The notes: generated by a model from the letters alone, not told the origin. A stretch of 5,202 nucleotides of DNA from an uncultured Collinsella sp. (GCA_900554495.1 USHR01000133.1:1-5202), one strand, 5' to 3'. Shown: positions 1 to 4,969, numbered from the stretch's first letter. Program-made: numbers and translations.

Positions 1-47
1 GAGATGAGCGCTAGTCTCGTGGGCTCGGAGATGTGTATAAGAGACAG
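1..47 (+). other. Illumina Nextera adapter remnant (not genomic)
   Basis: Bases 29-47 are exactly the 19-bp Tn5 mosaic end, AGATGTGTATAAGAGACAG. Bases 14-47 are the full 34-base Nextera Read 2 adapter. Bases 6-13 (GAGCGCTA) sit where the i7 index belongs and match, from memory, the adapter form of index N723. Bases 1-5 (GAGAT) are the last bases of the P7 oligo. The order P7 end, index, transposon end is exactly that of a library molecule, so this is untrimmed adapter at a contig end. Read through into thiC it encodes the false N-terminus MSASLVGSEMCIRDR. The SEMCIRDR string is a recurrent adapter-derived peptide in draft-genome proteins. Confidence 0.98.
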
Positions 48-48
48 G

Positions 49-489
49 TTCTATGTGCTCGGGCCGCTGGTGACCGATATCGGCGTGGGTTACGACCACA
101 TCACCGCTGCCATCGGCGGCGCCATCTCCGCCAGCTCCGGTGCCGACTTCCTGTGCTACGTGACACCAGCCGAGCACCTGTGCCTGCCTAACGCTCAGGA
201 TGTGCTCGACGGCCTCATGGCCACCAAGATCGCCGCACACGCCGCCGATATCGCCAAAAAGGTGCCCCACGCCCGCGACATGGATGACAAGATGGGCCAG
301 GCACGCCGCAAGCTCGACTGGGACGCCATGTGGAAGTGCGCGCTTGACCCGGTCACCGGCAAGAAGCGCTACGAGGAATCCCCTGCCGCCACCGAGGGCA
401 CTTGCACCATGTGTGGCAAGATGTGCGCCGTCCGCACCGTTAACAAGGTGTTCGAAGGCACGACGATCGACCTCGGCATGGAGGACTAA
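49..489 (+). CDS. thiC: Phosphomethylpyrimidine synthase ThiC, C-terminal part (5' end missing)
   Basis: ThiC is a radical-SAM enzyme that rearranges aminoimidazole ribotide into HMP phosphate, the pyrimidine precursor of thiamine. Only the last 146 native residues remain. Visible family landmarks, numbered from the Phe at 49, are GPLVTDIGVGYDHIT (residues 5-19), the metal-site stretch CYVTPAEHL (36-44), the helical ARRKLDWDAMWKCALDP region (85-101), and the C-terminal cluster-binding cysteines C119, C122 and C126 in CTMCGKMC. The cysteine spacing is CX2CX3C, whereas E. coli-type ThiC has CX2CX4C. I associate the shorter spacing with the roughly 430-residue anaerobe/archaeal form, so about two thirds of the protein is probably missing. 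The reading frame continues upstream into adapter sequence at bases 1-47, which must not be translated. Base 48 is the last base of an incomplete codon. The true start, promoter and any TPP riboswitch are outside the window. thiD follows 178 bases downstream. Confidence 0.96.
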   Translation, partial: FYVLGPLVTDIGVGYDHITAAIGGAISASSGADFLCYVTPAEHLCLPNAQDVLDGLMATKIAAHAADIAKKVPHARDMDDKMGQARRKLDWDAMWKCALDPVTGKKRYEESPAATEGTCTMCGKMCAVRTVNKVFEGTTIDLGMED

Positions 490-527
490 CTCGTCACCGG
501 AGCCACAAACGGCCACAAGGTGTTCGT

Positions 528-551
528 CAATTGTTGACATGTGAACATTTG
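528..551. promoter_or_regulatory. Operator-like dyad with embedded TTGACA
   Basis: A 24-base imperfect palindrome is centred between bases 539 and 540. Nine of 12 symmetric pairs match: outer CAA/TTG, then TGTT/AACA, with the self-complementary ACATGT at the centre. The hexamer TTGACA (534-539), a perfect -35 consensus, lies inside it, but no good -10 box stands 16-18 bases downstream (the best is CATTTG). It sits between the thiC stop and the terminator before thiD. It could be a repressor site acting on thiD or a chance AT-rich dyad. The regulator is unknown. Confidence 0.35.
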
Positions 552-580
552 CCTGCATTTGCGTAAAAATTGCATCTCGC

Positions 581-617
581 GCCCGGGTTCGGCATATCGC
601 CGGCCCGGGCATCTTTA
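581..617 (+). terminator. Intrinsic terminator after thiC
   Basis: The outer stem GCCCGGG/CCCGGGC (581-587 with 604-610) continues through a one-base bulge and a T-G wobble into an inner stem CGGC/GCCG (590-593 with 599-602), with loop ATATC. The tail ATCTTTA is only moderately T-rich. The stem of about 12 pairs is very GC-rich and lies 92 bases after the thiC stop, which suits a terminator separating thiC from thiD. The weak T-tract means partial read-through is likely. Confidence 0.6.
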
Positions 618-621
618 TAAT
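616..621 (+). promoter_or_regulatory. Candidate thiD promoter, -10 box
   Basis: TATAAT is a perfect -10 consensus, 46 bases before the thiD ATG. No recognisable -35 box lies 16-18 bases upstream; that position falls inside the terminator stem. Transcription would start near 628, giving a leader of about 40 bases. The box overlaps the tail of the thiC terminator, so the T/A-rich stretch may serve both roles. An activator may be needed, or this may be chance. Confidence 0.4.
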
Positions 622-667
622 GCGGGGTAAAAGACCCATTTGAATCCGACCGGACAAGGGAGCGAAC

Positions 668-1498
668 ATGGATCACAGTAAGGTACCAGCCGTTCTATCC
701 ATCGCAGGATCCGATTCCAGCGGTGGCGCCGGCATTCAGGCAGACATCAAGACCATCACGGCGCACCGTCTGTATGCCGAAACAGCCATCACGGCCATCA
801 CCGCACAAAACACGCTCGGTGTCACCGCCGTGCAGAATGTCTCCCCGGATATTGTCGCGGCGCAGATCGATGCCGTCTTTGACGATATCCGACCCAGCGC
901 CGTCAAGATCGGCATGGTTTCCTCTGCTGAGATTATCGAGGTTATCGCCGACCGCCTGAGTGCCTGGGACGCACAAAATATCGTCGTCGATCCCGTCATG
1001 GTCGCCACTTCGGGCGCTCGCCTCATTGCCGAGGATGCCGCCGAGGCGCTCACACGTCGCCTGTTCCCGTTGGCGACCGTCATCACGCCCAACATTCCCG
1101 AGGCCATGGCGCTGCTCGACTACGAGGTCGATTCCGAGCGCACGCAGCAAAACGCTGCCATGCTCCTCACCCGCCGCTTTGGCTGCGCGTCCCTCGTTAA
1201 GGGCGGGCATTTTGTCAACGAGGCCAACGATGTGCTAGCAGAGCCCGCGCCGCTCGATGACGAGGGCAACCACCTGGGCGATCCGCTCACCACGTGGTTC
1301 CGCCATAAGCGCATCGAGACCGGTAACACGCATGGCACCGGCTGCACGCTCTCGTCCGCCATCGCCTGTGCGCTGGCGCAGGGCATGGATCTTGCCGACG
1401 CCATCAATGCCGGCAAGGCCTACCTAACGGGCGCTCTCGCCGCCGGCTTTGACATGGGCAAAGGCTCCGGCCCCGTCAACCACATGTGGCAGTACTAA
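668..1498 (+). CDS. thiD: Hydroxymethylpyrimidine/phosphomethylpyrimidine kinase ThiD
   Basis: ThiD is a cytoplasmic ribokinase-fold enzyme. It phosphorylates HMP and then HMP-P with ATP to give HMP-PP, which is joined to the thiazole by ThiE. At 276 aa it is near the usual family length (about 265). Motifs in order are GSDSSGGAG (14-22, N-terminal substrate loop), TAQNTLGV (45-52; Q47 aligns with the HMP-contacting Gln), KIGM (80-83), VDPVMVATSGA (107-117), TPNIPEA (140-146), KGGH (178-181), and the anion hole NTHGTGCT (220-227) followed by LSSAIA. Cys226 is the conserved GTGC cysteine. The start is supported by AAGGGAG at 656-662, five bases before the ATG. Together with thiC upstream it covers the HMP branch from AIR to HMP-PP, but a terminator and a -10 box between them suggest it can be expressed separately. 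No thiE, thiM or thiG is in the window. I see no missing catalytic residue. Confidence 0.96.
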   Translation: MDHSKVPAVLSIAGSDSSGGAGIQADIKTITAHRLYAETAITAITAQNTLGVTAVQNVSPDIVAAQIDAVFDDIRPSAVKIGMVSSAEIIEVIADRLSAWDAQNIVVDPVMVATSGARLIAEDAAEALTRRLFPLATVITPNIPEAMALLDYEVDSERTQQNAAMLLTRRFGCASLVKGGHFVNEANDVLAEPAPLDDEGNHLGDPLTTWFRHKRIETGNTHGTGCTLSSAIACALAQGMDLADAINAGKAYLTGALAAGFDMGKGSGPVNHMWQY

Positions 1499-1512
1499 GA
1501 TTCGCAGTCCAA

Positions 1513-1549
1513 AACCACCGCAAAGGGGACAGACACCTTTGCGGTGGTT
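1513..1549. repeat. REP-like long hairpin after thiD
   Basis: A perfect 14-bp inverted repeat (1513-1526 with 1536-1549) has a 9-base loop GGACAGACA. The core reads CAAAGGGGACAGACACCTTTG. On the plus strand no T-tract follows (CCCACAG), so it is a poor terminator for thiD. On the minus strand TTTT overlaps and follows the stem (1511-1514), so it might stop transcripts coming from the convergent SGNH gene. GGGGACAGACACC-type palindromes resemble dispersed REP elements linked to REP-associated Y1 transposases. That link is recall and inference; no transposase is present here. Confidence 0.6.
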
Positions 1550-1559
1550 CCCACAGACA

Positions 1560-1614
1560 TCTCGATCCGTAACAGTTAGAGTCCATTTTTCGGCCCACCT
1601 GTTACAGATTGAGA
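1560..1614 (+). repeat. 55-base palindromic element, copy 1
   Basis: Arms 1560-1574 and 1600-1614 pair except for one C-A mismatch and one G-U wobble; one further G-C pair (1575 with 1599) extends the stem. The central 25 bases (1575-1599) contain TTTTTCGGCC. Confidence 0.8.
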
Positions 1615-1639
1615 CATTCAAATTCTGCCGAGAAGATAA

Positions 1640-1694
1640 TCTCGATCTGTAACAGTAGATCGGCAAAATCGACCCTAGATGTTACAGATCGAGA
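1640..1694 (-). repeat. 55-base palindromic element, copy 2 (loop inverted)
   Basis: Arms 1640-1654 and 1680-1694 form a perfect 15-bp inverted repeat. The reverse complement of the 25-base loop (1655-1679) matches the loop of copy 1 at 15 of 25 positions without gaps, including AG, GTC and ATTTT blocks. On the minus strand the loop begins TCTAG next to the A arm, as copy 3 does on the plus strand. The element therefore lies in the opposite orientation to copies 1 and 3. Confidence 0.75.
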
Positions 1695-1720
1695 CAAACG
1701 ACCGATATCAACCTGAATAA

Positions 1721-1775
1721 TCTCAATCTGTAACATCTAGCCCGTTTTCGGCCTTACAGCTGTTACAGATCGAGA
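1721..1775 (+). repeat. 55-base palindromic element, copy 3
   Basis: Arms 1721-1735 and 1761-1775 pair with one A-C mismatch. The loop (1736-1760) begins TCTAG and contains TTTTCGGCC, a string also found in copy 1. The left arm with its TCTAG flank (1721-1740) is also a 20-base near-perfect inverted repeat of 1675-1694 in copy 2, so an alternative stem across the linker is possible. Confidence 0.8.
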
Positions 1776-1831
1776 CAAACCAACGAAACAAGCCGCCGCA
1801 AGGGAAACTTTTGTACTGGTTTGGGGCTGCG

Positions 1832-2491
1832 CTACTCACCGAGCATCTCTTGGAGCTTGGCTGCCACGGCATGTCCCAAGCTCTCGTGGCCTTCGGGCAT
1901 CATGTGCAGATAATCGATATCGCCCGGCTCGGCAAAGTCGGCGGCATTCAAAAAGTCGCAGCCAAACTGCTCAGCCACATGCGCGTAGTACTCACCAAAA
2001 TGTTCCGAGGCTTCTACGGAATGCTCGTCAAAATCGGTCATATATACGTCGGCGATCTGCGGCTTAATCTTGATAGGCGCCATCAGCAGAATCCGTGGGC
2101 AGGGCGCGGCATCGGTCCAGGCAAACGCGCGGACGGCGCGAATCAGTGCCATGGCGCCACGGGCGATATCGGAGGCTGTCACGCCAAAGACCGTCTTGCA
2201 GTCGTTGGTGCCCAGCATAATCACGATCGCGTCCAGCGGCTTATGGGCTTCGAGCAGCATCGGCAGCGCGCGAATGCCGTTGAGGTTGGTGTCCAGATGG
2301 CACATATCGTCGCGCACCGTCGTGCGACCATTTAGGCCTTCCTCAATCACATGCCAACCCTCACCCAGGTCACGCTGCACCACACCGCACCAGCGCACAT
2401 CCTGCGCATAGCGCACTGCGGTGCCGTCGCGCATACCCGCCGGATCATAGCCATAGGTGTTGCTGTCACCAAAGCACAGAACGTTTTTCAT
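1832..2491 (-). CDS. SGNH/GDSL-family hydrolase (arylesterase/lipase-like)
   Basis: This is a serine hydrolase of the SGNH superfamily, which cleaves ester (often acetyl) bonds. All blocks are visible in 219 aa: block I FGDS (7-10, nucleophile Ser10) followed by NTYGYDP, block II Gly52 in EEGLNGRTT, block III GTND (94-97, oxyanion Asn96), and block V DYLH (193-196) with catalytic Asp193 and His196. The FGDSxTxGxxP start resembles the octameric arylesterase/acyltransferase type known from mycobacteria. There is no signal peptide or membrane segment, so it is predicted cytoplasmic. The substrate cannot be told from sequence. The ATG fits MKNVLCFGDS at the very N-terminus, as is usual in this family. 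Its ribosome site is weak (GGGG at 2500-2503, eight bases away). It is the last of four minus-strand genes. A terminator for the preceding macrodomain gene ends only 20 bases before its start. Confidence 0.93.
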   Translation of the reverse strand: MKNVLCFGDSNTYGYDPAGMRDGTAVRYAQDVRWCGVVQRDLGEGWHVIEEGLNGRTTVRDDMCHLDTNLNGIRALPMLLEAHKPLDAIVIMLGTNDCKTVFGVTASDIARGAMALIRAVRAFAWTDAAPCPRILLMAPIKIKPQIADVYMTDFDEHSVEASEHFGEYYAHVAEQFGCDFLNAADFAEPGDIDYLHMMPEGHESLGHAVAAKLQEMLGE

Positions 2492-2510
2492 CTTGAGTTC
2501 CCCATTCCGT

Positions 2511-2545
2511 AAAAAGCCGACGGGAGCAATCCCTCCCGTCGGCTT
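2511..2545 (-). terminator. Intrinsic terminator after the macrodomain gene
   Basis: Read on the minus strand, a perfect 13-bp stem AAGCCGACGGGAG/CTCCCGTCGGCTT (2533-2545 with 2514-2526) with a 6-base loop ends in TTTTT (2511-2515). It begins 24 bases after the macrodomain gene stop codon. It lies inside the short gap to the SGNH gene, leaving just 19 bases between the T-tract and that ATG. Confidence 0.9.
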
Positions 2546-2569
2546 GGCATATCACATCGCGCGCACCGC

Positions 2570-3709
2570 TTACAGGTACTTGCGCCAGTCGTCCTCGTCC
2601 TCATCGTCCTCGGCTGCTGCCTGGGCCTGCTCGGCGGCACGAGCGGCTGCGGCGCGGGCGGCAACCTGGGCATAGGACTCCTCGTTGCGCTCGGGGAAGT
2701 TTGCCAGCACGTGCTCGAACTTGGCAAAATCCTCGTCCCAGCGTGTAGAGGGCACGGCAAAGAAGACCTGCTTGACCTTGAAGTCGCCCGATGCGAGCTC
2801 CTTGCGGAAGAGCTCGGCCACGGCCTCGGCGTCAAAGCCGTTGTTCTCGCAGCCCCAAGCACCCAGTACGAGCTTCTCGCGGCCCAGCTCATCGCAGATA
2901 GCAAGCACAAAGCGAATGCGGTCGCGCAGGGCGTCAAGCAAGGCATCGTCGCTCACGCGGTACTCCTGGCGAGCACGCTTGGCGTTGGGTGCAGCGGCGA
3001 CGATTACGTCGGCATAGGCGTGCACATGCTTGCGGTCGAAGCGCACCGCGGGCACCACCAGCGCACGGTTGCGGTACAGCTCACAGTTGATGTTGCGGCG
3101 ACGGTTCTCGCCGTACCATTTACGCTGCTTATCAAGGACATTGTACAGGTACGAATCGGCGCACAGCGTGGCCTCCTGGCCCAGATAGCCCTGGATGTAG
3201 CCACCGCCCGGATTGGTGAACGAGGCAAAGGCAAGCACAGCCATGTCGCAGAACTGCGCGTAGCCTCGACCGTTATCCAGAATGGCCTGCGTGGCAGAGG
3301 CGTCGAGCACGGTGACCTCGGGCAGGACCGGAGCGGGCTCCTCGGCGGCAGGCGCGGGCTCGGCTTCGGTGGCCTCCTCGACGGGCTCGGGCGCCACCTC
3401 GGCATCGACCGCAGCCTCGACCTCAGCAGCCTCAGTAGCCTCGACCTCGGCAGCCTCGACGTCCTCGGCAGCTTGCTCCTCAGCAGCCGCTGCCTTCTGG
3501 ACCCTGGTCTTCATCGCCGCGACAAAACCGGCAGGCATACCATCGAACTCGCGCACGCCGGCAAGCGAACGCTCGATGTCCTTGGCACAGGCCTCGGACA
3601 CAGCCGTCACATGGCACTCGGCGGCCTTGGCACGTGCCTCACGCTTGGGATTGGGCTGACCCGCTCGGTTGGACCTGCGGTTACGGTTCCTGCTGTCGAC
3701 GTCTGCCAT
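2570..3709 (-). CDS. TIGR02452-type macrodomain / microbial PARG-like protein with low-complexity insertion
   Basis: This is a 379-aa protein of the microbial poly(ADP-ribose) glycohydrolase-like family, whose members bind or remove ADP-ribose. Layout: basic N-terminus (residues 7-30, NRNRRSNR...KREARAK); a family N-terminal helix region ending in DIERSLAGVREFDG (44-57); an Ala/Glu/Pro/Val-rich low-complexity stretch (about 73-129); the macrodomain core (about 130-335); and an Ala-rich helix ending in the acidic tail DDEDEDDWRKYL. Core motifs are VLAFASFTNPGGGYIQG (158-174), LGQEATLC (176-183), VIVAAAPNA (235-243) and LGAWGCENNGF (282-292). The canonical signature is GGG followed by QEE; here the second, catalytic Glu is Ala180. 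The phosphate loop usually reads GCGxFxN but here reads GCENNGF, so hydrolase activity is doubtful and it may be only a binder. The start is supported by AGGAAAGG (3719-3726); an ATG at 3711-3713 is out of frame. It is cytoplasmic and flanked by terminators on both sides, so probably monocistronic. Confidence 0.88.
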   Translation of the reverse strand: MADVDSRNRNRRSNRAGQPNPKREARAKAAECHVTAVSEACAKDIERSLAGVREFDGMPAGFVAAMKTRVQKAAAAEEQAAEDVEAAEVEATEAAEVEAAVDAEVAPEPVEEATEAEPAPAAEEPAPVLPEVTVLDASATQAILDNGRGYAQFCDMAVLAFASFTNPGGGYIQGYLGQEATLCADSYLYNVLDKQRKWYGENRRRNINCELYRNRALVVPAVRFDRKHVHAYADVIVAAAPNAKRARQEYRVSDDALLDALRDRIRFVLAICDELGREKLVLGAWGCENNGFDAEAVAELFRKELASGDFKVKQVFFAVPSTRWDEDFAKFEHVLANFPERNEESYAQVAARAAAARAAEQAQAAAEDDEDEDDWRKYL

Positions 3710-3776
3710 ACATGGCCACCTTTCCTGTCGCTGCCGCTATCGGCTTTTCCCATCCATGATACCCCGCCGCACACAT

Positions 3777-3802
3777 AAAGACGGTCCCGAAGGACCGCCT
3801 TT
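3777..3802 (-). terminator. Intrinsic terminator after the BI-1 gene, UUCG tetraloop
   Basis: On the minus strand an 11-bp stem (3792-3802 with 3777-3787, one G-U wobble) closes a C(TTCG)G tetraloop, an exceptionally stable RNA loop. The 3' arm ends CTTT, followed by ATG, so the U-tract is short. It lies 46 bases after the BI-1 stop and 67 bases before the macrodomain gene start, separating the two transcripts. Confidence 0.8.
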
Positions 3803-3848
3803 CGCATCGTTTTACCGTGTCCGGCAGGAAGCATCGCAATGCCGCGCT

Positions 3849-4544
3849 TTAATCGCGACGGCCGAGGATGTTCAGAATGCGCAGGAACACGTTGATAATA
3901 TCCACGAACAGGTTGGATGCCATAAGTACGGCGTTGGGCAGCGTGGGCGGCACCGTCGTTGCCACATAGGTGTCGTAGCCGATGAAGCCGGCGAACACCA
4001 CAATCACGATCAGGTCGGTGATGGACTGCGAAACGCCCATGAACATCAGCACGATCTCGACCAGAATCGTGGCAAGCAGGATGCCAAAACCAATGCCATA
4101 CACACGCTGGAAGAACTTGGGGAAGGTCACGCCCAGCGCACCAAAGACAAAGGTGATGGCGGCCGTGGCGATAAAGGCGGTGTTAATGGTAGGCAGGTCG
4201 TAGTTTGCAAGACCAAACGACGCCGTCAGACCAAAGGTGCTCGCAAAGACCACGTAGCCCACGAGTGACAGGCCCACGGACTGTTTGCTGGCAGCAGCCG
4301 ACATCATGACCATGCCGACGATGGTCAAAATAAATGAGCCAAAGACCAGCGGCAAAGCGGCGCCGCTCATCATCATGCGCGCAAACGACATGGTGCTCGT
4401 AAAATAGGCGCCGGCGCCCATGGCGCAAAAGCCCAAAAAGATCAGGGCAGACATGACAAGGTTGTACGCGCGCGGCGACATCTCCTTGGCGCGGCTTGCG
4501 CCGGTCTCGATGAGGCCGTTCTGATAGCCCTGGATATCGTTCAT
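3849..4544 (-). CDS. Bax inhibitor-1 / YccA family membrane protein
   Basis: This is a 231-aa integral membrane protein of the BI-1 (TMBIM) family, whose bacterial members (YccA, YbhL, YetJ) include a pH-sensitive calcium leak channel and an FtsH protease modulator. Seven hydrophobic segments lie at about residues 27-48, 61-83, 89-112, 119-139, 148-169, 174-192 and 205-227. The short soluble N-terminus contains MNDIQGYQNGLIETGA. Two family-conserved acidic residues are visible: Asp191 in FIGYDTYVA and Asp215 in NLFVDIINVFLRIL, matching the Asp pair that gates YetJ. The open frame extends 38 codons upstream to 4658, but AAAGGA at 4551-4556, six bases before the ATG at 4544, fixes this start; the upstream stretch would be a basic, unrelated extension overlapping the preceding gene. 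Which of the known roles it has cannot be told here. A terminator follows it, and a promoter-like -10 box lies upstream, so it is probably transcribed alone. Confidence 0.94.
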   Translation of the reverse strand: MNDIQGYQNGLIETGASRAKEMSPRAYNLVMSALIFLGFCAMGAGAYFTSTMSFARMMMSGAALPLVFGSFILTIVGMVMMSAAASKQSVGLSLVGYVVFASTFGLTASFGLANYDLPTINTAFIATAAITFVFGALGVTFPKFFQRVYGIGFGILLATILVEIVLMFMGVSQSITDLIVIVVFAGFIGYDTYVATTVPPTLPNAVLMASNLFVDIINVFLRILNILGRRD

Positions 4545-4583
4545 ACTTCGTCCTTTCACAAAGCGCCGCGACGGCACCGTAGG

Positions 4584-4605
4584 TGACAAGATTCCTGTCA
4601 TTGTA
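4584..4605 (-). promoter_or_regulatory. Candidate BI-1 promoter -10 box with adjoining dyad
   Basis: On the minus strand TACAAT (4605-4600, five of six bases of the -10 consensus) lies 55 bases before the BI-1 ATG. The -35 position (about 4623-4628, overlapping the stop of the preceding gene) is poor. Directly after the -10 box, where transcription would start, TGACA/TGTCA arms (4596-4600 with 4584-4588) form a 17-base dyad that could be an operator or a small 5' hairpin. The evidence is positional only. Confidence 0.35.
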
Positions 4606-4623
4606 CCCGAATGCCGTACGTCC

Positions 4624-4962
4624 TTACCTACGGCGCTCGCCCTCGAGCGTGCGATCAAAGGCCCAGACCCACCAACGCATCACGTGTGCCTGCGAGCCAT
4701 CCGGTCGCTCGCGTGCCTGTTCTTCCAGATACAGTTCGGTCGCATGTCCACCAAAACGAACCTTATAAGTCGCCGTACGAATGCCGTGAACCGTCAGGCC
4801 AAAACCGGTAGACGAGACAATCTCGTCAATCGTAAAGCAGCGACCGTCAACCCAGCAGACGGTAACCGGCACAACCTGTCCGCCCGCGAGGATGCGAGCC
4901 ACGACGTCCACATACTGCTTGTGTACGCGCCGAGTTTTGCCGTCTGTCTGTCGATATTCCAT
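4624..4962 (-). CDS. Small conserved-looking hypothetical protein, 112 aa
   Basis: I cannot assign a function. The protein has a basic N-terminus (GKTRRVHKQYVDVVARILAGG, 8-28) and then a beta-rich core: VPVTVCWVDGRCFTIDEIV (31-49), GIRTATYKVRFGGHATELYLEE (60-81) and RWWVWAFDR (96-104). The pattern WxDGRxFxID, then Y-x-V-x-x-GG-x-x-x-x-LYLE, then RWWV resembles a family of tiny uncharacterised proteins, common in Firmicutes and Actinobacteria, with W-E-DGR-x-ID and RWFVE signatures. No signal peptide or membrane segment is present. The open frame extends to an ATG at 5049, but the added residues look non-coding. The ATG at 4962 is chosen because a good promoter ends right before it. AGGAGG at 4964-4969 is only one base from the ATG, too close for normal use. 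It ends 79 bases before the BI-1 start. Confidence 0.7.
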   Translation of the reverse strand: MEYRQTDGKTRRVHKQYVDVVARILAGGQVVPVTVCWVDGRCFTIDEIVSSTGFGLTVHGIRTATYKVRFGGHATELYLEEQARERPDGSQAHVMRWWVWAFDRTLEGERRR

Positions 4963-4969
4963 GCCTCCT

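Larger units (their letters stand above)
1560..1775. repeat. Alternating 15-base inverted-repeat array, six copies at 40-base spacing
   Basis: The 15-mer TCTCGATCTGTAACA (A) or its reverse complement TGTTACAGATCGAGA (B) occurs six times: A 1560-1574, B 1600-1614, A 1640-1654, B 1680-1694, A 1721-1735, B 1761-1775. Starts are 40, 40, 40, 41 and 40 bases apart. Differences from consensus are few: C for T at 1568 in copy 1, the G/A transition in copy 5, and its T equivalent in copy 2. Every neighbouring pair is an inverted repeat, so the transcript could fold as A-B or B-A hairpins. The array occupies the non-coding gap between the convergent 3' ends of thiD and the SGNH gene. This arrangement recalls mosaic REP clusters (BIMEs). 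It is not a CRISPR, because orientation alternates and the loops are related to each other. Bases 1776-1831 beyond it show no clear feature apart from a 6-bp inverted repeat, CAAACC/GGTTTG. Confidence 0.9.

Noticed and set aside
4..48. N-terminal extension of the thiC fragment
   Set aside because: These codons are adapter sequence.
490..667. TPP riboswitch between thiC and thiD
   Set aside because: No CTGAGA-type box or the conserved ACCTGATCTGG-like part of the thi element is present.
1499..1560. Ordinary intrinsic terminator of thiD
   Set aside because: The stem is strong but no T-tract follows on the plus strand; a REP-like element explains it better.
1560..1775. CRISPR array (short repeats, 25-base spacers)
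   Set aside because: Repeats alternate in orientation, are only 15 bases, and the intervening loops are related to each other; no cas genes are present.
1811..2335. 174-codon open frame on the plus strand
   Set aside because: It is antisense to the SGNH hydrolase, which has all four catalytic blocks; the plus frame has no family motifs or RBS.
2711..3778. 355-codon open frame on the plus strand
   Set aside because: It is antisense to the macrodomain gene, which has recognisable motifs and an RBS. The Leu/Gly/Ser/Ala-rich translation and GC-rich codons are typical of a shadow frame.
4545..4658. 38-codon upstream extension of the BI-1 protein
   Set aside because: It overlaps the stop of the preceding gene, is basic and unlike the family, and a good RBS marks the ATG at 4544.
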